Assembly: GCF_015223055.1 (NCBI RefSeq)
Contig: NZ_JADFBX010000001.1
Coordinates: 682,001-746,000, forward strand
Direction of reading: 5' to 3'
DNA length: 64,000 bases
Origin: Pedobacter sp. MC2016-24
GTDB lineage: Bacteria > Bacteroidota > Bacteroidia > Sphingobacteriales > Sphingobacteriaceae
Shown here: positions 45,103 through 55,486 of the stretch, piece after piece
Layout of the letters: each line of letters begins with the position of its first letter
How positions within the stretch are numbered: position 1 is the first letter of the stretch
The notes under the pieces: model-generated
Told to the model about the DNA's origin: nothing
What the model saw: the letters and a program-made list of their open reading frames with translations, nothing else
The model's database searches: none
Made by a program: the position numbers and the translations under genes

Positions 45103-46020
45103 CTAGCTTTTGTTTCCCAATAAATAATCCCACGCTGCTTTACTACATTCTGCAATAATCCGGTCCGTCACTTGCTCCGATTCTTTCGTCATGGATACAA
45201 AAACCGCAATCGCAAAATGTTTGCCATTTGGTAACGTAACCACCCCAATATCATTACTTGCGGCAGTGATTCCTGCTGCATTTGCACCAGAACTTCCCGT
45301 TTTATGAGCCACAATGGTTCCTTTGGGAAGTAAACCCTTAATCTTATTAGGTCCTGATGAAGCTTTTACCATGATATCCCAAAGAAAATCGCCAGAAGAT
45401 TCAGACAGTATTTTTTTATCATAAAATAGCTTCAGCAACTGAACAGTAGAAAACGGCGTACTTGAGTTCTTAAACTGAACCTGCTCATCCAAATGCATTT
45501 CCTCTTCAGTAGCTAAAATTGCTACATCTTTAATCCCGATGCGATGGATAAACTGGTTTACCTTTGCCGGCCCACCAAGTAATCTAAATAAGATATCACA
45601 ACCATTGTTGTCGCTTTGTGAAACCGTATAACTCAGTATTTCAGCAAGTGAAACGGATACATTTCCCAAGGGGTATTTCTCTCTAAGGGGACTCCAGGTA
45701 TTGGGCAAAAGATCCTTGGGTGTAACCCACAATTGTTGATTCAACTTCAACTTACCTTCATCCACTTTTTTGAGGACAGCAAGTGCCAAATGAAATTTGT
45801 ATACACTTTGCATTGGATAATGAACTTTTCCGTTAAAACCTACAGTGTCCCCATGCTGAAGATCAAGTACCGCAAAACCAATCTTAGCATCATGCTTACC
45901 TGCAATAATTTCAATTGTTTTTTTTAAATCTGGTTGACCCTTTTGGCCAAAGCCATTTGTTGCAATCAATAGCAAGCATATAACTATGCTGATCTGACCA
46001 GGAATTTTAAAATTTTTCAT
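45103..46020 (-). CDS. Class A beta-lactamase, subclass A2-like
   Basis: 305 residues with a signal peptide (TNGFGQ, about 26). Catalytic motifs: SxxK as Ser72-Val-Tyr-Lys75, SDN at 136-138, the omega-loop Glu region EEEMHLDEQ (about 172-180), and KTG as Lys240-Thr-Gly-Ser. The MHxDEQ omega-loop and the SGANAAGITAASNDIG segment point to the extended-spectrum A2 branch found in Bacteroidota (CfxA/CGA/PER-like). It hydrolyses beta-lactams in the periplasm. No mobile element flanks it, so it looks like a resident chromosomal gene. Confidence 0.93.
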   Translation of the reverse strand: MKNFKIPGQISIVICLLLIATNGFGQKGQPDLKKTIEIIAGKHDAKIGFAVLDLQHGDTVGFNGKVHYPMQSVYKFHLALAVLKKVDEGKLKLNQQLWVTPKDLLPNTWSPLREKYPLGNVSVSLAEILSYTVSQSDNNGCDILFRLLGGPAKVNQFIHRIGIKDVAILATEEEMHLDEQVQFKNSSTPFSTVQLLKLFYDKKILSESSGDFLWDIMVKASSGPNKIKGLLPKGTIVAHKTGSSGANAAGITAASNDIGVVTLPNGKHFAIAVFVSMTKESEQVTDRIIAECSKAAWDYLLGNKS

Positions 46021-46169
46021 ATCTGCGCAATTACAATGGTTATCATTTCAATGGTCAGCAAAGGTAAAGAGAAAAAACAGCACTCGTCATTTTCTACACC
46101 TTACACAAAATTTAATCTCTTACCAAGACACCTGAATGGCATGCCGCGCTGCCTTACAACGAGGTCCTT

Positions 46170-47345
46170 TTAAGCCTTTGCTAACGCCAATGCAACTGCA
46201 GAACGTTTATTTCTGGCAATCAGCAACCAGGCAAACACGGCTCCCGTTAAGGCCATTACCGTTCCAACCCATACTGGAGAAGTATAGTCGTAACCCGCTG
46301 CCAATGGCAATCCGCCCAGAAAAGCACCCAGTGCATTTCCAATATTGAAACTGGCCTGACTAACCGATGCTGCAAGCATTTCTGAACCTTTTGCACTGTT
46401 GATCATCAGCATTTGGATTGGCGCAGCTAAAGCAAATGCAACAGCACCAGTAATAAAGGTCATGATCAGAGACAGCGTCTGGTTCGTAGAAATATAGTGC
46501 ACTATAGTTAAAGCAATAGCCATAGCAATCAATAAAGAGATGGAAGCTTTTGCCGGCGAAAAGCGATCTGCCAGACGGCCGCCAATGAAATTACCAACCA
46601 GCATCCCCAAACCAGCCAACACCAGGATGTAAGTAATTGAGTCGGCAGAAAAGCCTGACACCTCTGTTAACAATGGCGCAATATAGCTGTACCACGAAAA
46701 CAATCCGCCAGTACCGATAGCAACCATAAAAATAATCAACCAGGCCTCTGGTAATTTAAAAAATCCAAGCTCTTTTTTCAGGTTTCTGTCTTTTGTAGCC
46801 GGAAGGTTTGGCATCCACAATTTTAAACTCAGCAACGTAACTAAACCTACAATAACAATGATGACGAATGTATAACGCCACGAATAATGGTGACCAATAT
46901 AGGTGCCCAGCGGCACGCCAATCACGTTGGCAACAGTTAATCCGGCAAACATTAACGATACGGCCTGAGCCGCTTTACCTTTGGCCGCAATGCGGCTGGC
47001 CACTACCGAGCCTACACCGAAAAAGGCACCATGTGGTAACCCGGCCAACAAACGCGCAACCAACATGGTATGATAACCTGGGGAAAAGGCCGACAATGCA
47101 TTAAAAGCAGTAAACATCATCATTAAAGCAATCAGTATCTTTTTTGGAGGGTAACTTCCGGCAATGGCCACCAATAATGGGGCGCCGATCACAACGCCTA
47201 ACGCATAGGCCGAGATTAAATGCCCCGCCTGGGGAATCGTAATGGATAAATCTTTAGCGATATCAGGTAGTAAACCCATCATTACAAATTCTGTAATCCC
47301 TATTCCGAGTCCACCGAGCGTTAAAGTTAGTAAGCTTTTCTTCAT
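46170..47345 (-). CDS. MFS transporter, DHA1/AraJ-like
   Basis: 391 residues from the ATG at 47343-47345 (MKKSLLTLTLGGLGIGITEFVMMGLLPDIA); a longer frame adds 13 residues unlikely to be translated. It has 12 spans. Motif pieces are GGRLADRFSPAKAS in the central loop, LLAGLPHGAFFGVGSVVASRIA and GVPLGTYIGHHYSWRYTFV. AraJ/YdhP relatives export sugars or drugs, and the substrate is unknown here. It shares strand with the beta-lactamase 149 bp away, without evidence of cotranscription. Confidence 0.92.
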   Translation of the reverse strand: MKKSLLTLTLGGLGIGITEFVMMGLLPDIAKDLSITIPQAGHLISAYALGVVIGAPLLVAIAGSYPPKKILIALMMMFTAFNALSAFSPGYHTMLVARLLAGLPHGAFFGVGSVVASRIAAKGKAAQAVSLMFAGLTVANVIGVPLGTYIGHHYSWRYTFVIIVIVGLVTLLSLKLWMPNLPATKDRNLKKELGFFKLPEAWLIIFMVAIGTGGLFSWYSYIAPLLTEVSGFSADSITYILVLAGLGMLVGNFIGGRLADRFSPAKASISLLIAMAIALTIVHYISTNQTLSLIMTFITGAVAFALAAPIQMLMINSAKGSEMLAASVSQASFNIGNALGAFLGGLPLAAGYDYTSPVWVGTVMALTGAVFAWLLIARNKRSAVALALAKA

Positions 47346-47551
47346 TGTACGTACTGATGTTAGTGTAAAATATACACGATGCAAAACTACCTAAAAAAAC
47401 GCCCCGGTTAAGTCTTACAAACGTAAATTTATAGCCGTAACAACTTACATATCTAAATAACGCACCAGGATATTCCAGAACTTCCTGGCAGTATTTTAAA
47501 TTTATTAAAACACTATGGCACAGTATATGTTTAATAAATAAAAACATCGAT

Positions 47552-47956
47552 ATGGATTATAAGAAATTAATAACTAGCCGTCTCTCCAATATCCCACATA
47601 GATCAACAGATACTACAGGTGCAGTGGTGGCCTTGTTAACGGGACTTGCTGTAGGTGCTGTACTGGGTGTATTGTTTGCTCCTGAAAGTGGAAAAAAAAC
47701 AAGAGAACGTATATCAGATAAAGCTTTAAATCTAACTGATGATTTAAAAGATAGCTATCATACATTGAAAGACCGGGTTTCAACCGGAAAAGAGGACCTG
47801 GTTGGTTTAAAAGACCGGGTGGTAGACAATGTAAAAAGCAAAGCCAATTCCGTTACACAAGAGTTTAAAGACTTTAAAGATGCCGAATTGGAAAGAGCAA
47901 AATCAGCAGTTAAAGATGCAGCTGATGATGCCAATGATTCAGTTCAAAGCATTTAG
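47552..47956 (+). CDS. YtxH-domain membrane-anchored stress protein
   Basis: 134 residues. One N-terminal hydrophobic span with the YtxH signature (TGAVVALLTGLAVGAVLGVLFAPESGKKTRERISDKA, about 23-60), then a charged amphipathic helix rich in Lys/Asp (LKDSYHTLKDRV, KSKANSVTQEFKDFKDAELERAKSAVKDAADDAND) resembling LEA-type stress proteins. It is commonly induced by general stress. It is convergent with an MFS gene, and a perfect palindrome lies between and inside the latter's end. Confidence 0.9.
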   Translation: MDYKKLITSRLSNIPHRSTDTTGAVVALLTGLAVGAVLGVLFAPESGKKTRERISDKALNLTDDLKDSYHTLKDRVSTGKEDLVGLKDRVVDNVKSKANSVTQEFKDFKDAELERAKSAVKDAADDANDSVQSI

Positions 47957-47989
47957 TATAAAATAGTCAACTGATTAGGCCAACGCGCA

Positions 47990-48041
47990 TTAACATCAGC
48001 AGATTAATCTGCTGATGTTAATGCGCGTTGGTGTTTAAAGA
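47990..48041. repeat. Perfect 52-bp palindrome overlapping the 3' end of an MFS gene
   Basis: Two 26-base arms, starting CCAACGCGCATTAACATC on the left, are exact reverse complements with no spacer (centre between 48015 and 48016, at ATTAAT). The right half encodes the last eight residues (QRALTSAD) and stop of the MFS gene at 48004. It lies between convergent gene ends and may act as a terminator hairpin, but no U-run follows on either strand. Confidence 0.95.
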
Positions 48042-49158
48042 ACAATTGTGTGATTGGAATAAGTAACAAACCACACAAGCCAAATATGACAAAAGACACC
48101 CTAAGGTTAAATGCATGAGCCAGGTAGCCAATAAGCGGCGGACCAAGCAACATCCCTGTGATGACATACGTAGTAATGATGGAAATGGCCATTCCGGCTG
48201 AGTACTTTTTCGATGCCCCGGCAAGTGCATAGGACATGGGTACTACTGCGGCCGTACCAAAACCTACCATAGAAAAACCAATCATCGCTGTCCAGAAATA
48301 AGGCAATAGGATCGCCAGGCTGATACCACAGGCGATGAACAATCCGCTCATGATATAAGTTGCCGGCATGCCAATCCGGACCACAATGAGGTCTGATGCA
48401 AACCGCGACAAAGCCATAAAGGTCATGAAAATCAGATAGCCATAAGTAAATATCTCCACCTTAATTACTTTCTGAAAATAGATTCCGCTCCAGTCAAACA
48501 TACCCCCTTCGCAGATGGCTGCAAAAAAGCAGACCAGGCCCAGGTATAAAATGTACGGATCCGGCTTTTTGCTCAACACAATCTTATTACCACTTTCTGC
48601 CCGGTCATTGGTAATTAAAAACTGGTAAGAAAAGCAGGTTATGCCCAATGCCATCGCCCCAACTATTATAAAATGTAATTGCAAGTCTACATGTAGGCTA
48701 AGCATCAAAGTAGAAAAAGCAATACCGGCAATTCCACCAGTGCTCCAGAAACCGTGTAAGGAACCCATAATCTTCTTATCCATCTGCTTCTGTAAAGTAA
48801 TGGCCTGGGTATTTGCCGAAATGTTAAATATCCTGGTACTAAAAGCAAACAAAGCCACTGCAAAAACCAGGCTGACAGTATTGCTGGTAAATCCGATCAG
48901 CGCCAAAGCACAGGTATTCACACCATAAGCTACAGCAAGCGGTACGCGGCTGTTGAACCGGGAAACTAACCAGCCGGAAATTGGTAATCCGATTAATGAT
49001 CCGACTGGCATTGCCAATAACAATGATCCCAATTCCGCCTCATTAAAATTGAAAATGGCTTTGATGGTGGGTATTCTGGAGGCCCAGGTAGCAAAGGTGA
49101 AACCTGAAATAAAGAAAAACAGACTTAAGAAAAAACGGTGTTTTGTTGTAGAGATCAT
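48004..49158 (-). CDS. MFS transporter, YbjJ-like
   Basis: 384 residues, 12 spans. FATWASRIPTIKAIFNFNEAELGSLLLAMPVGSLIGLPISGWLVSRF matches the YbjJ/FucP-like branch of the major facilitator family, and HGFWSTGGIAGIAFST is also typical. Substrate unknown. The final eight codons are part of a perfect 52-bp palindrome, so its C-terminus may be younger than the rest. Divergent from the thiamine operon across the TPP riboswitch region. Confidence 0.9.
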   Translation of the reverse strand: MISTTKHRFFLSLFFFISGFTFATWASRIPTIKAIFNFNEAELGSLLLAMPVGSLIGLPISGWLVSRFNSRVPLAVAYGVNTCALALIGFTSNTVSLVFAVALFAFSTRIFNISANTQAITLQKQMDKKIMGSLHGFWSTGGIAGIAFSTLMLSLHVDLQLHFIIVGAMALGITCFSYQFLITNDRAESGNKIVLSKKPDPYILYLGLVCFFAAICEGGMFDWSGIYFQKVIKVEIFTYGYLIFMTFMALSRFASDLIVVRIGMPATYIMSGLFIACGISLAILLPYFWTAMIGFSMVGFGTAAVVPMSYALAGASKKYSAGMAISIITTYVITGMLLGPPLIGYLAHAFNLRVSFVIFGLCGLLLIPITQLFFKHQRALTSAD

Positions 49159-49282
49159 TGCACTGGTGTTTGCGTTGCAAAACTAAGGATTCATTTTGAC
49201 AAGGCCCCTCTTTTCCGTCATTTGATAAATCTCTTTGCCAAATTTACATTTTATAAAAAAAATAACATAGCTTTACAAAAAA

Positions 49283-49352
49283 CTTTAGGGGTGCCTTGCG
49301 CTGAGATATACCCTTTGAACCTGATGCAGTTAGTACTGCCGAAGGGAAAAGT
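49283..49352 (+). ncRNA. TPP riboswitch (THI element) aptamer
   Basis: The conserved core is present in order: AGGGGTGCC, GCTGAGATA, ACCCTTTGAACCTGATG, a variable hairpin (CAGTTAGTACTG), and CGAAGGGAA. It folds into the standard five-helix TPP aptamer. It leads the thiSC-tenI-thiDEGHF operon and should switch it off at high thiamine diphosphate. Confidence 0.97.
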
Positions 49353-49378
49353 AAGAGCAACCTCTTGTTGTTCTTTTT
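49353..49378 (+). terminator. Expression platform terminator of the TPP riboswitch
   Basis: AAGAGCAAC (49353-49361) pairs with GTTGTTCTT (49367-49375), with one G-U wobble, around CTCTT, followed by further T residues. It begins immediately after the aptamer's GGGAAAAG, so control by transcription termination is likely. Confidence 0.8.
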
Positions 49379-49438
49379 CCATTCCTGTTACAGGCTATTC
49401 CTACAGTTTTTCATTTTGTTTTAGAAAAACTACAATCA

Positions 49439-49639
49439 ATGGAAATCACTGTAAATCAACAAAATCATCAGCTTAACGAACCATGCTCGGTCGAACAAAT
49501 GCTGTTTATGCTGGAAGCTCCGGCCAAAGGCATTGCCGTTGCCGTCAACCATTCCATCATCTCGAAATCGGACTGGCCAAACCATGTGTTGAAACACGGC
49601 GATCAGATCATGCTCATCAAAGCCACGCAAGGCGGATAA
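49439..49639 (+). CDS. thiS: Sulfur carrier protein ThiS
   Basis: 66 residues with the ubiquitin-like fold: MEITVNQQNHQLNEPCSVEQML, GIAVAVNHSIISKSDW, HGDQIMLIKATQGG. The C-terminal Gly-Gly is adenylated by ThiF and converted to a thiocarboxylate that donates sulfur to the thiazole ring made by ThiG. First gene of the riboswitch-controlled operon, 36 bp before thiC. Confidence 0.96.
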   Translation: MEITVNQQNHQLNEPCSVEQMLFMLEAPAKGIAVAVNHSIISKSDWPNHVLKHGDQIMLIKATQGG

Positions 49640-51559
<1,920 letters not shown>

Positions 51560-51570
51560 GCACTTGCCTG

Positions 51571-52167
51571 ATGGAACTGTTTATAATTTCTGACCCACTT
51601 GCTTTTGAAGGAGAAACTGAACTGATCAATTCCCTTTTTGAATTGGGCATGTCGGTTTTCCATCTGAGAAAAGAAGGAATGAGCAGGTCTCATTATGCCA
51701 ATTTGATCGAAGCAATTCCGAAACAATACCACAACAGAATCGCTTTACATCAGTTTCATGAACTTAGTCTGGATTTTGCTGACATTAAACGCTTACACTA
51801 CCCGGAATGGTTCAGACGGAAAACATTAAAACAGGAATTACCCAATAAGATGGATGGAAAGATTTTAAGTACTTCCATCCATCAACTGGCAAGCCTGCAG
51901 GAAACTAACCGTTTTGATTACACTTTTTACGGACCTGTGTTCGACAGCATTTCGAAACCTGGATACGCAGGCTTCCTGCGGCCAGGTTTTAAACTTCCTG
52001 ACGTAAGACCTGCTCAAATCATCGCAATTGGGGGGATTGAACCGGACAATCTGGAGCAGATTAAAGCATTTGGATTTGACGGACTGGCTGTACTGGGTGC
52101 GATCTGGAACAAACGCAGCAATGCAATAACACATTTTAAATACATTCAGGAAAAATGCAGACAGTAA
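51571..52167 (+). CDS. ThiE/TenI-like paralogue with altered active site
   Basis: 198 residues with the ThiE barrel outline: VFHLRKEGMSRSHY, then STSIHQLAS, FDYTFYGPVFDSISKPGYAG and IIAIGGIEPDNLEQIKAFGFDGLAVLGAIW. The residues that bind magnesium-diphosphate in true ThiE are not preserved: the usual NDR segment reads LHQFHEL, and the HLGQxD segment is replaced by LHYPEWFRR. TenI proteins of this kind isomerise the thiazole tautomer. I call it TenI-like rather than a second synthase. Its end overlaps thiD by 13 bp. Confidence 0.82.
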   Translation: MELFIISDPLAFEGETELINSLFELGMSVFHLRKEGMSRSHYANLIEAIPKQYHNRIALHQFHELSLDFADIKRLHYPEWFRRKTLKQELPNKMDGKILSTSIHQLASLQETNRFDYTFYGPVFDSISKPGYAGFLRPGFKLPDVRPAQIIAIGGIEPDNLEQIKAFGFDGLAVLGAIWNKRSNAITHFKYIQEKCRQ

Positions 52168-52910
52168 GACCTTACGTCATGAGCATTGCGGGTTTTGACC
52201 CCAGCGCGGGTGCCGGCCTCCTGGCCGACATCAAGTGTTTTGAACAACACCGGGTTTATGGCTTTGGCGTCTGTTCTGCAATGACCACACAAACCGATAG
52301 CGATTTTTTAAGCAACGAATGGCAAACTGCCCGGCAGATTATTGATCAGACGACTCCCCTGCTTAAAAAATTTAAGGTACAGGCCTGTAAAATAGGGTTA
52401 ATTAAAGACCTGGAAGTTCTGGAAGAGGTGTTATACTTTTTGAAAGCACAGGTGCCGGCAATTAAGATTGTACTGGATCCGGTGCTGAAAGCCAGTGCAG
52501 GTTACCACTTCCACGACTGGAATGAAGGGCTGGGTAAGCTCAAGCCTATTTTGAAACAGATTGATCTGATCACACCAAATTATCCCGAAATGAAGCAACT
52601 GAGCGGGCCGCTGGATATAACATCTGCTGCCATCCAATGGTCATCATATTGTGCAGTATTACTCAAAGGTGGTCATAGCCCCCTCAATACGGGTACGGAT
52701 TATCTCTTTGAAAATGGTACCGTAGAGGAGCTATTCCCCGCTGTAAACAACATTTCACAGAAACATGGCTCAGGATGTGTACTGTCGGCAGCAATTACGG
52801 CCAGACTTGCCCTTGCTCACCAATTACCGGAAGCCTGTATACTGGCTAAAAAATATGTTGAACAATTTTTAAACAGCAATACCTCCCTATTGGGGTATCA
52901 CAAACTATGA
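52155..52910 (+). CDS. thiD: Hydroxymethylpyrimidine/phosphomethylpyrimidine kinase
   Basis: 251 residues of the ribokinase fold. The N-terminal SIAGFDPSAGAGLLADIKCF binds HMP, and the C-terminal KHGSGCVLSAAITARLAL is the ATP/anion hole with the catalytic base region GSGC. VLDPVLKASAGYHFH and LITPNYPEMKQLSG are also conserved. It phosphorylates HMP-P to HMP-PP for ThiE. The start overlaps the tenI-like end by 13 bp and the stop overlaps thiE by 4 bp. Confidence 0.95.
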   Translation: MQTVRPYVMSIAGFDPSAGAGLLADIKCFEQHRVYGFGVCSAMTTQTDSDFLSNEWQTARQIIDQTTPLLKKFKVQACKIGLIKDLEVLEEVLYFLKAQVPAIKIVLDPVLKASAGYHFHDWNEGLGKLKPILKQIDLITPNYPEMKQLSGPLDITSAAIQWSSYCAVLLKGGHSPLNTGTDYLFENGTVEELFPAVNNISQKHGSGCVLSAAITARLALAHQLPEACILAKKYVEQFLNSNTSLLGYHKL

Positions 52911-53536
52911 TCAATAAATTACATTACATCTCGCAGGCACCAGATGCTGCTAGTCATCTCCAAGCCATCAATAAAATACTGGTTGCTGGTGGCAAGTGGA
53001 TACAGTTACGTGTTAAAAACCAAACAGAAGAGACCGTGTTGCCAATTGCCATAGCCGCAGTTAAACTTTGTGAGCAGTTCGGGGCAAAACTGATCGTCAA
53101 TGATTATCCGCTGGTAGCTTTGAAAGCGAATGCCCATGGCGTACATCTCGGACTTGATGATATGCCTGTTGCTGAAGCAAGAGCGCTTGTAGGTCCGGAT
53201 ATGATTATTGGCGGTACTGCAAATACGCTTGCACACATGCAATTGAGGGCCGATGAAGGTGCAGATTACATTGGATTAGGCCCATACCGTTTTACAACAA
53301 CCAAAGAAAACTTAAGCCCGGTGATCGGATTACAGGGATATGCCATTTTGATGAAGCAGACCCGTGAAGCAGGTATTTCTATACCGGTCATCGCCATTGG
53401 TGGGATCCATCCGCAAGACATCCCCTCCCTGATAGAAACGGGTATACATGGCGTAGCAATTTCAGGAGCATTAAGCAATAGAAATGATACCGCAGACATT
53501 CTAACTGGTATTTATAACGCTTTATTGCAGGACTGA
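52907..53536 (+). CDS. thiE: Thiamine-phosphate synthase
   Basis: 209 residues with the intact active site: [12 protein letters not shown], the metal-binding [33 protein letters not shown], and [24 protein letters not shown]. It joins HMP-diphosphate and thiazole phosphate into thiamine monophosphate. It starts 4 bp inside thiD and is followed by thiG. This is the functional ThiE of the operon; the other paralogue lacks the ND and HLG residues. Confidence 0.95.
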   Translation: MINKLHYISQAPDAASHLQAINKILVAGGKWIQLRVKNQTEETVLPIAIAAVKLCEQFGAKLIVNDYPLVALKANAHGVHLGLDDMPVAEARALVGPDMIIGGTANTLAHMQLRADEGADYIGLGPYRFTTTKENLSPVIGLQGYAILMKQTREAGISIPVIAIGGIHPQDIPSLIETGIHGVAISGALSNRNDTADILTGIYNALLQD

Positions 53537-53565
53537 GCTTAAGTAAACCACATAAATCAACCATC

Positions 53566-54330
53566 ATGTTAAAAATAGCAGATAAAATATTTAACTCCCG
53601 CCTCTTCACCGGAACCGGGAAATTCAGTTCGGCCACGACAATGGAGGAAGCTTTGCTTGCTTCTGCCTCAGAATTGGTCACAGTGGCCCTGAAAAGAGTA
53701 GACATCAAGGCCCAGGAGGATGACATTTTAAAGCATCTTAAATACCCGCACATCAATTTATTACCCAATACATCTGGTGTTAGAAATGCAAGGGAGGCTG
53801 TATTTGCAGCACAAATGGCCAGAGAAGCACTTGAGACCAACTGGGTCAAACTGGAAATCCATCCTGACCCTAAATACCTGATGCCCGATCCAATTGAAAC
53901 GTTAAAAGCTACAGAAGAACTGGCCAAACTGGGTTTCATTGTTCTACCCTATATCCATGCAGATCCGGTACTTTGCAAGCGTCTTGAAGATGCCGGCACC
54001 GCCGCGGTAATGCCTTTAGGCGCGCCGATAGGCAGCAACAAAGGCTTAAAAACCATAGATTTCCTGGAAATCATCATCAGCCAAAGTAAGGTTCCTGTCA
54101 TTGTAGACGCAGGCATTGGTGCTCCATCTGATGCTGCAAAAGCCATGGAAATCGGTGCAGATGCTGTACTGGTCAATACAGCTATTGCAGTCTCCGGCAA
54201 TCCGGTGCTCATGGCTCAAGCTTTTAAAATTGCAGTGCAAGCCGGAAGAATGGCTTTTGAAGCCAAGTTAGGATTGGTAAACTCCCAAGCCAGGGCCAGT
54301 AGCCCCCTAACCTCATTTTTAGATGATTAA
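53566..54330 (+). CDS. thiG: Thiazole synthase
   Basis: 254 residues. The Schiff-base lysine is Lys95 in [18 protein letters not shown] near the N-terminus, [20 protein letters not shown] and [30 protein letters not shown] form the phosphate site and core. It condenses deoxyxylulose phosphate, dehydroglycine from ThiH and ThiS thiocarboxylate to the thiazole. Confidence 0.96.
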   Translation: MLKIADKIFNSRLFTGTGKFSSATTMEEALLASASELVTVALKRVDIKAQEDDILKHLKYPHINLLPNTSGVRNAREAVFAAQMAREALETNWVKLEIHPDPKYLMPDPIETLKATEELAKLGFIVLPYIHADPVLCKRLEDAGTAAVMPLGAPIGSNKGLKTIDFLEIIISQSKVPVIVDAGIGAPSDAAKAMEIGADAVLVNTAIAVSGNPVLMAQAFKIAVQAGRMAFEAKLGLVNSQARASSPLTSFLDD

Positions 54331-54359
54331 TCCAGGCGTTTATTTTACCATTACATACC

Positions 54360-55472
54360 ATGGCCAGTTTTAACGATATATTTGATGCCTGCAGCTGGGA
54401 AGAAACCCGCCAAAGCATTTATAACAAAACCACCGAAGATGTACTCCGTGCATTAGACACTAAAAAACGTACATTGGAAGATTTCAAAGCTTTAATTTCT
54501 CCTGCCGCAGCACCTTATCTGGAGCAGATGGCACAGATCAGCCAGGCTTTAACGCTCAAAAGGTTTGGTAAAGTGGTACAAATGTATGTACCACTATACT
54601 TATCCAATGAATGCAATAACATTTGTACCTATTGCGGCTTTAGCTACGACAACAAGGTACGTCGCAAAACACTATCTCCAATGGAGATCATGCAGGAAGT
54701 AGCAGTCATCAAAGAAATGGGCTACGATCACGTGCTTTTGGTTACCGGAGAGGCCAATCAAACCGTACACACCGAGTACTTTAAAAAGGTATTGGAGCTG
54801 ATTCGTCCACATTTCTCCCACATCTCCATGGAAGTGCAGCCTTTAGACCGCTCAGATTACGAAGAACTGAGGCCTTACGGTTTAAATACCGTATTGGTAT
54901 ATCAGGAAACATATCACGAGGAAGATTATAAAAAACATCATCCTAAAGGTAAAAAATCGAATTTTCAATACCGGTTGGATACACCAGACCGCCTTGGAAA
55001 AGCAGGCATTCATAAAATGGGCCTGGGCGTATTAATCGGTCTGGAAGACTGGCGTACAGACTCATTTTTCACCGCACTACACCTCGATTACCTGGAAAAA
55101 ACCTATTGGCAAAGCAAATACAGCATTTCTTTTCCGCGCTTAAGACCTTTTAGCGGAGGATTGGAACCTAAGGTGGTCATGAACGATCGCGAGCTGGTAC
55201 AATTGATCTGCGCTTACCGTCTGTTCAACGAAGAAGTAGAGCTGTCTATCTCGACCCGGGAATCCATGGATTTCAGAAATAACATCATCAAACTCGGCAT
55301 TACTTCAATCAGTGCAGGCTCTAAAACCAATCCTGGAGGGTATGCCGTGGAACCACAATCCTTAGAACAATTTGAAATTTCAGATGAACGCAGCGCCGCA
55401 GCAATTGCGGCAATGGTTACAGCACAGGGTTATGAACCAGTTTGGAAGGATTGGGATACCAGTTTTGTATAA
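54360..55472 (+). CDS. thiH: Tyrosine lyase (2-iminoacetate synthase), radical SAM
   Basis: 370 residues. The CxxxCxxC cluster is Cys85, Cys89, Cys92 in SNECNNICTYCGFS. YVPLYLSNEC, LLVTGEAN, SMEVQPLDRSDYEELRPYGLNTVLVYQETYH and RLRPFSGG are family-typical. It cleaves tyrosine to dehydroglycine and p-cresol for ThiG. Presence of thiH instead of thiO means the glycine-oxidase route is not used. Followed by thiF after 14 bp. Confidence 0.96.
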   Translation: MASFNDIFDACSWEETRQSIYNKTTEDVLRALDTKKRTLEDFKALISPAAAPYLEQMAQISQALTLKRFGKVVQMYVPLYLSNECNNICTYCGFSYDNKVRRKTLSPMEIMQEVAVIKEMGYDHVLLVTGEANQTVHTEYFKKVLELIRPHFSHISMEVQPLDRSDYEELRPYGLNTVLVYQETYHEEDYKKHHPKGKKSNFQYRLDTPDRLGKAGIHKMGLGVLIGLEDWRTDSFFTALHLDYLEKTYWQSKYSISFPRLRPFSGGLEPKVVMNDRELVQLICAYRLFNEEVELSISTRESMDFRNNIIKLGITSISAGSKTNPGGYAVEPQSLEQFEISDERSAAAIAAMVTAQGYEPVWKDWDTSFV

Positions 55473-55486
55473 TTTTAATCAAAGGG

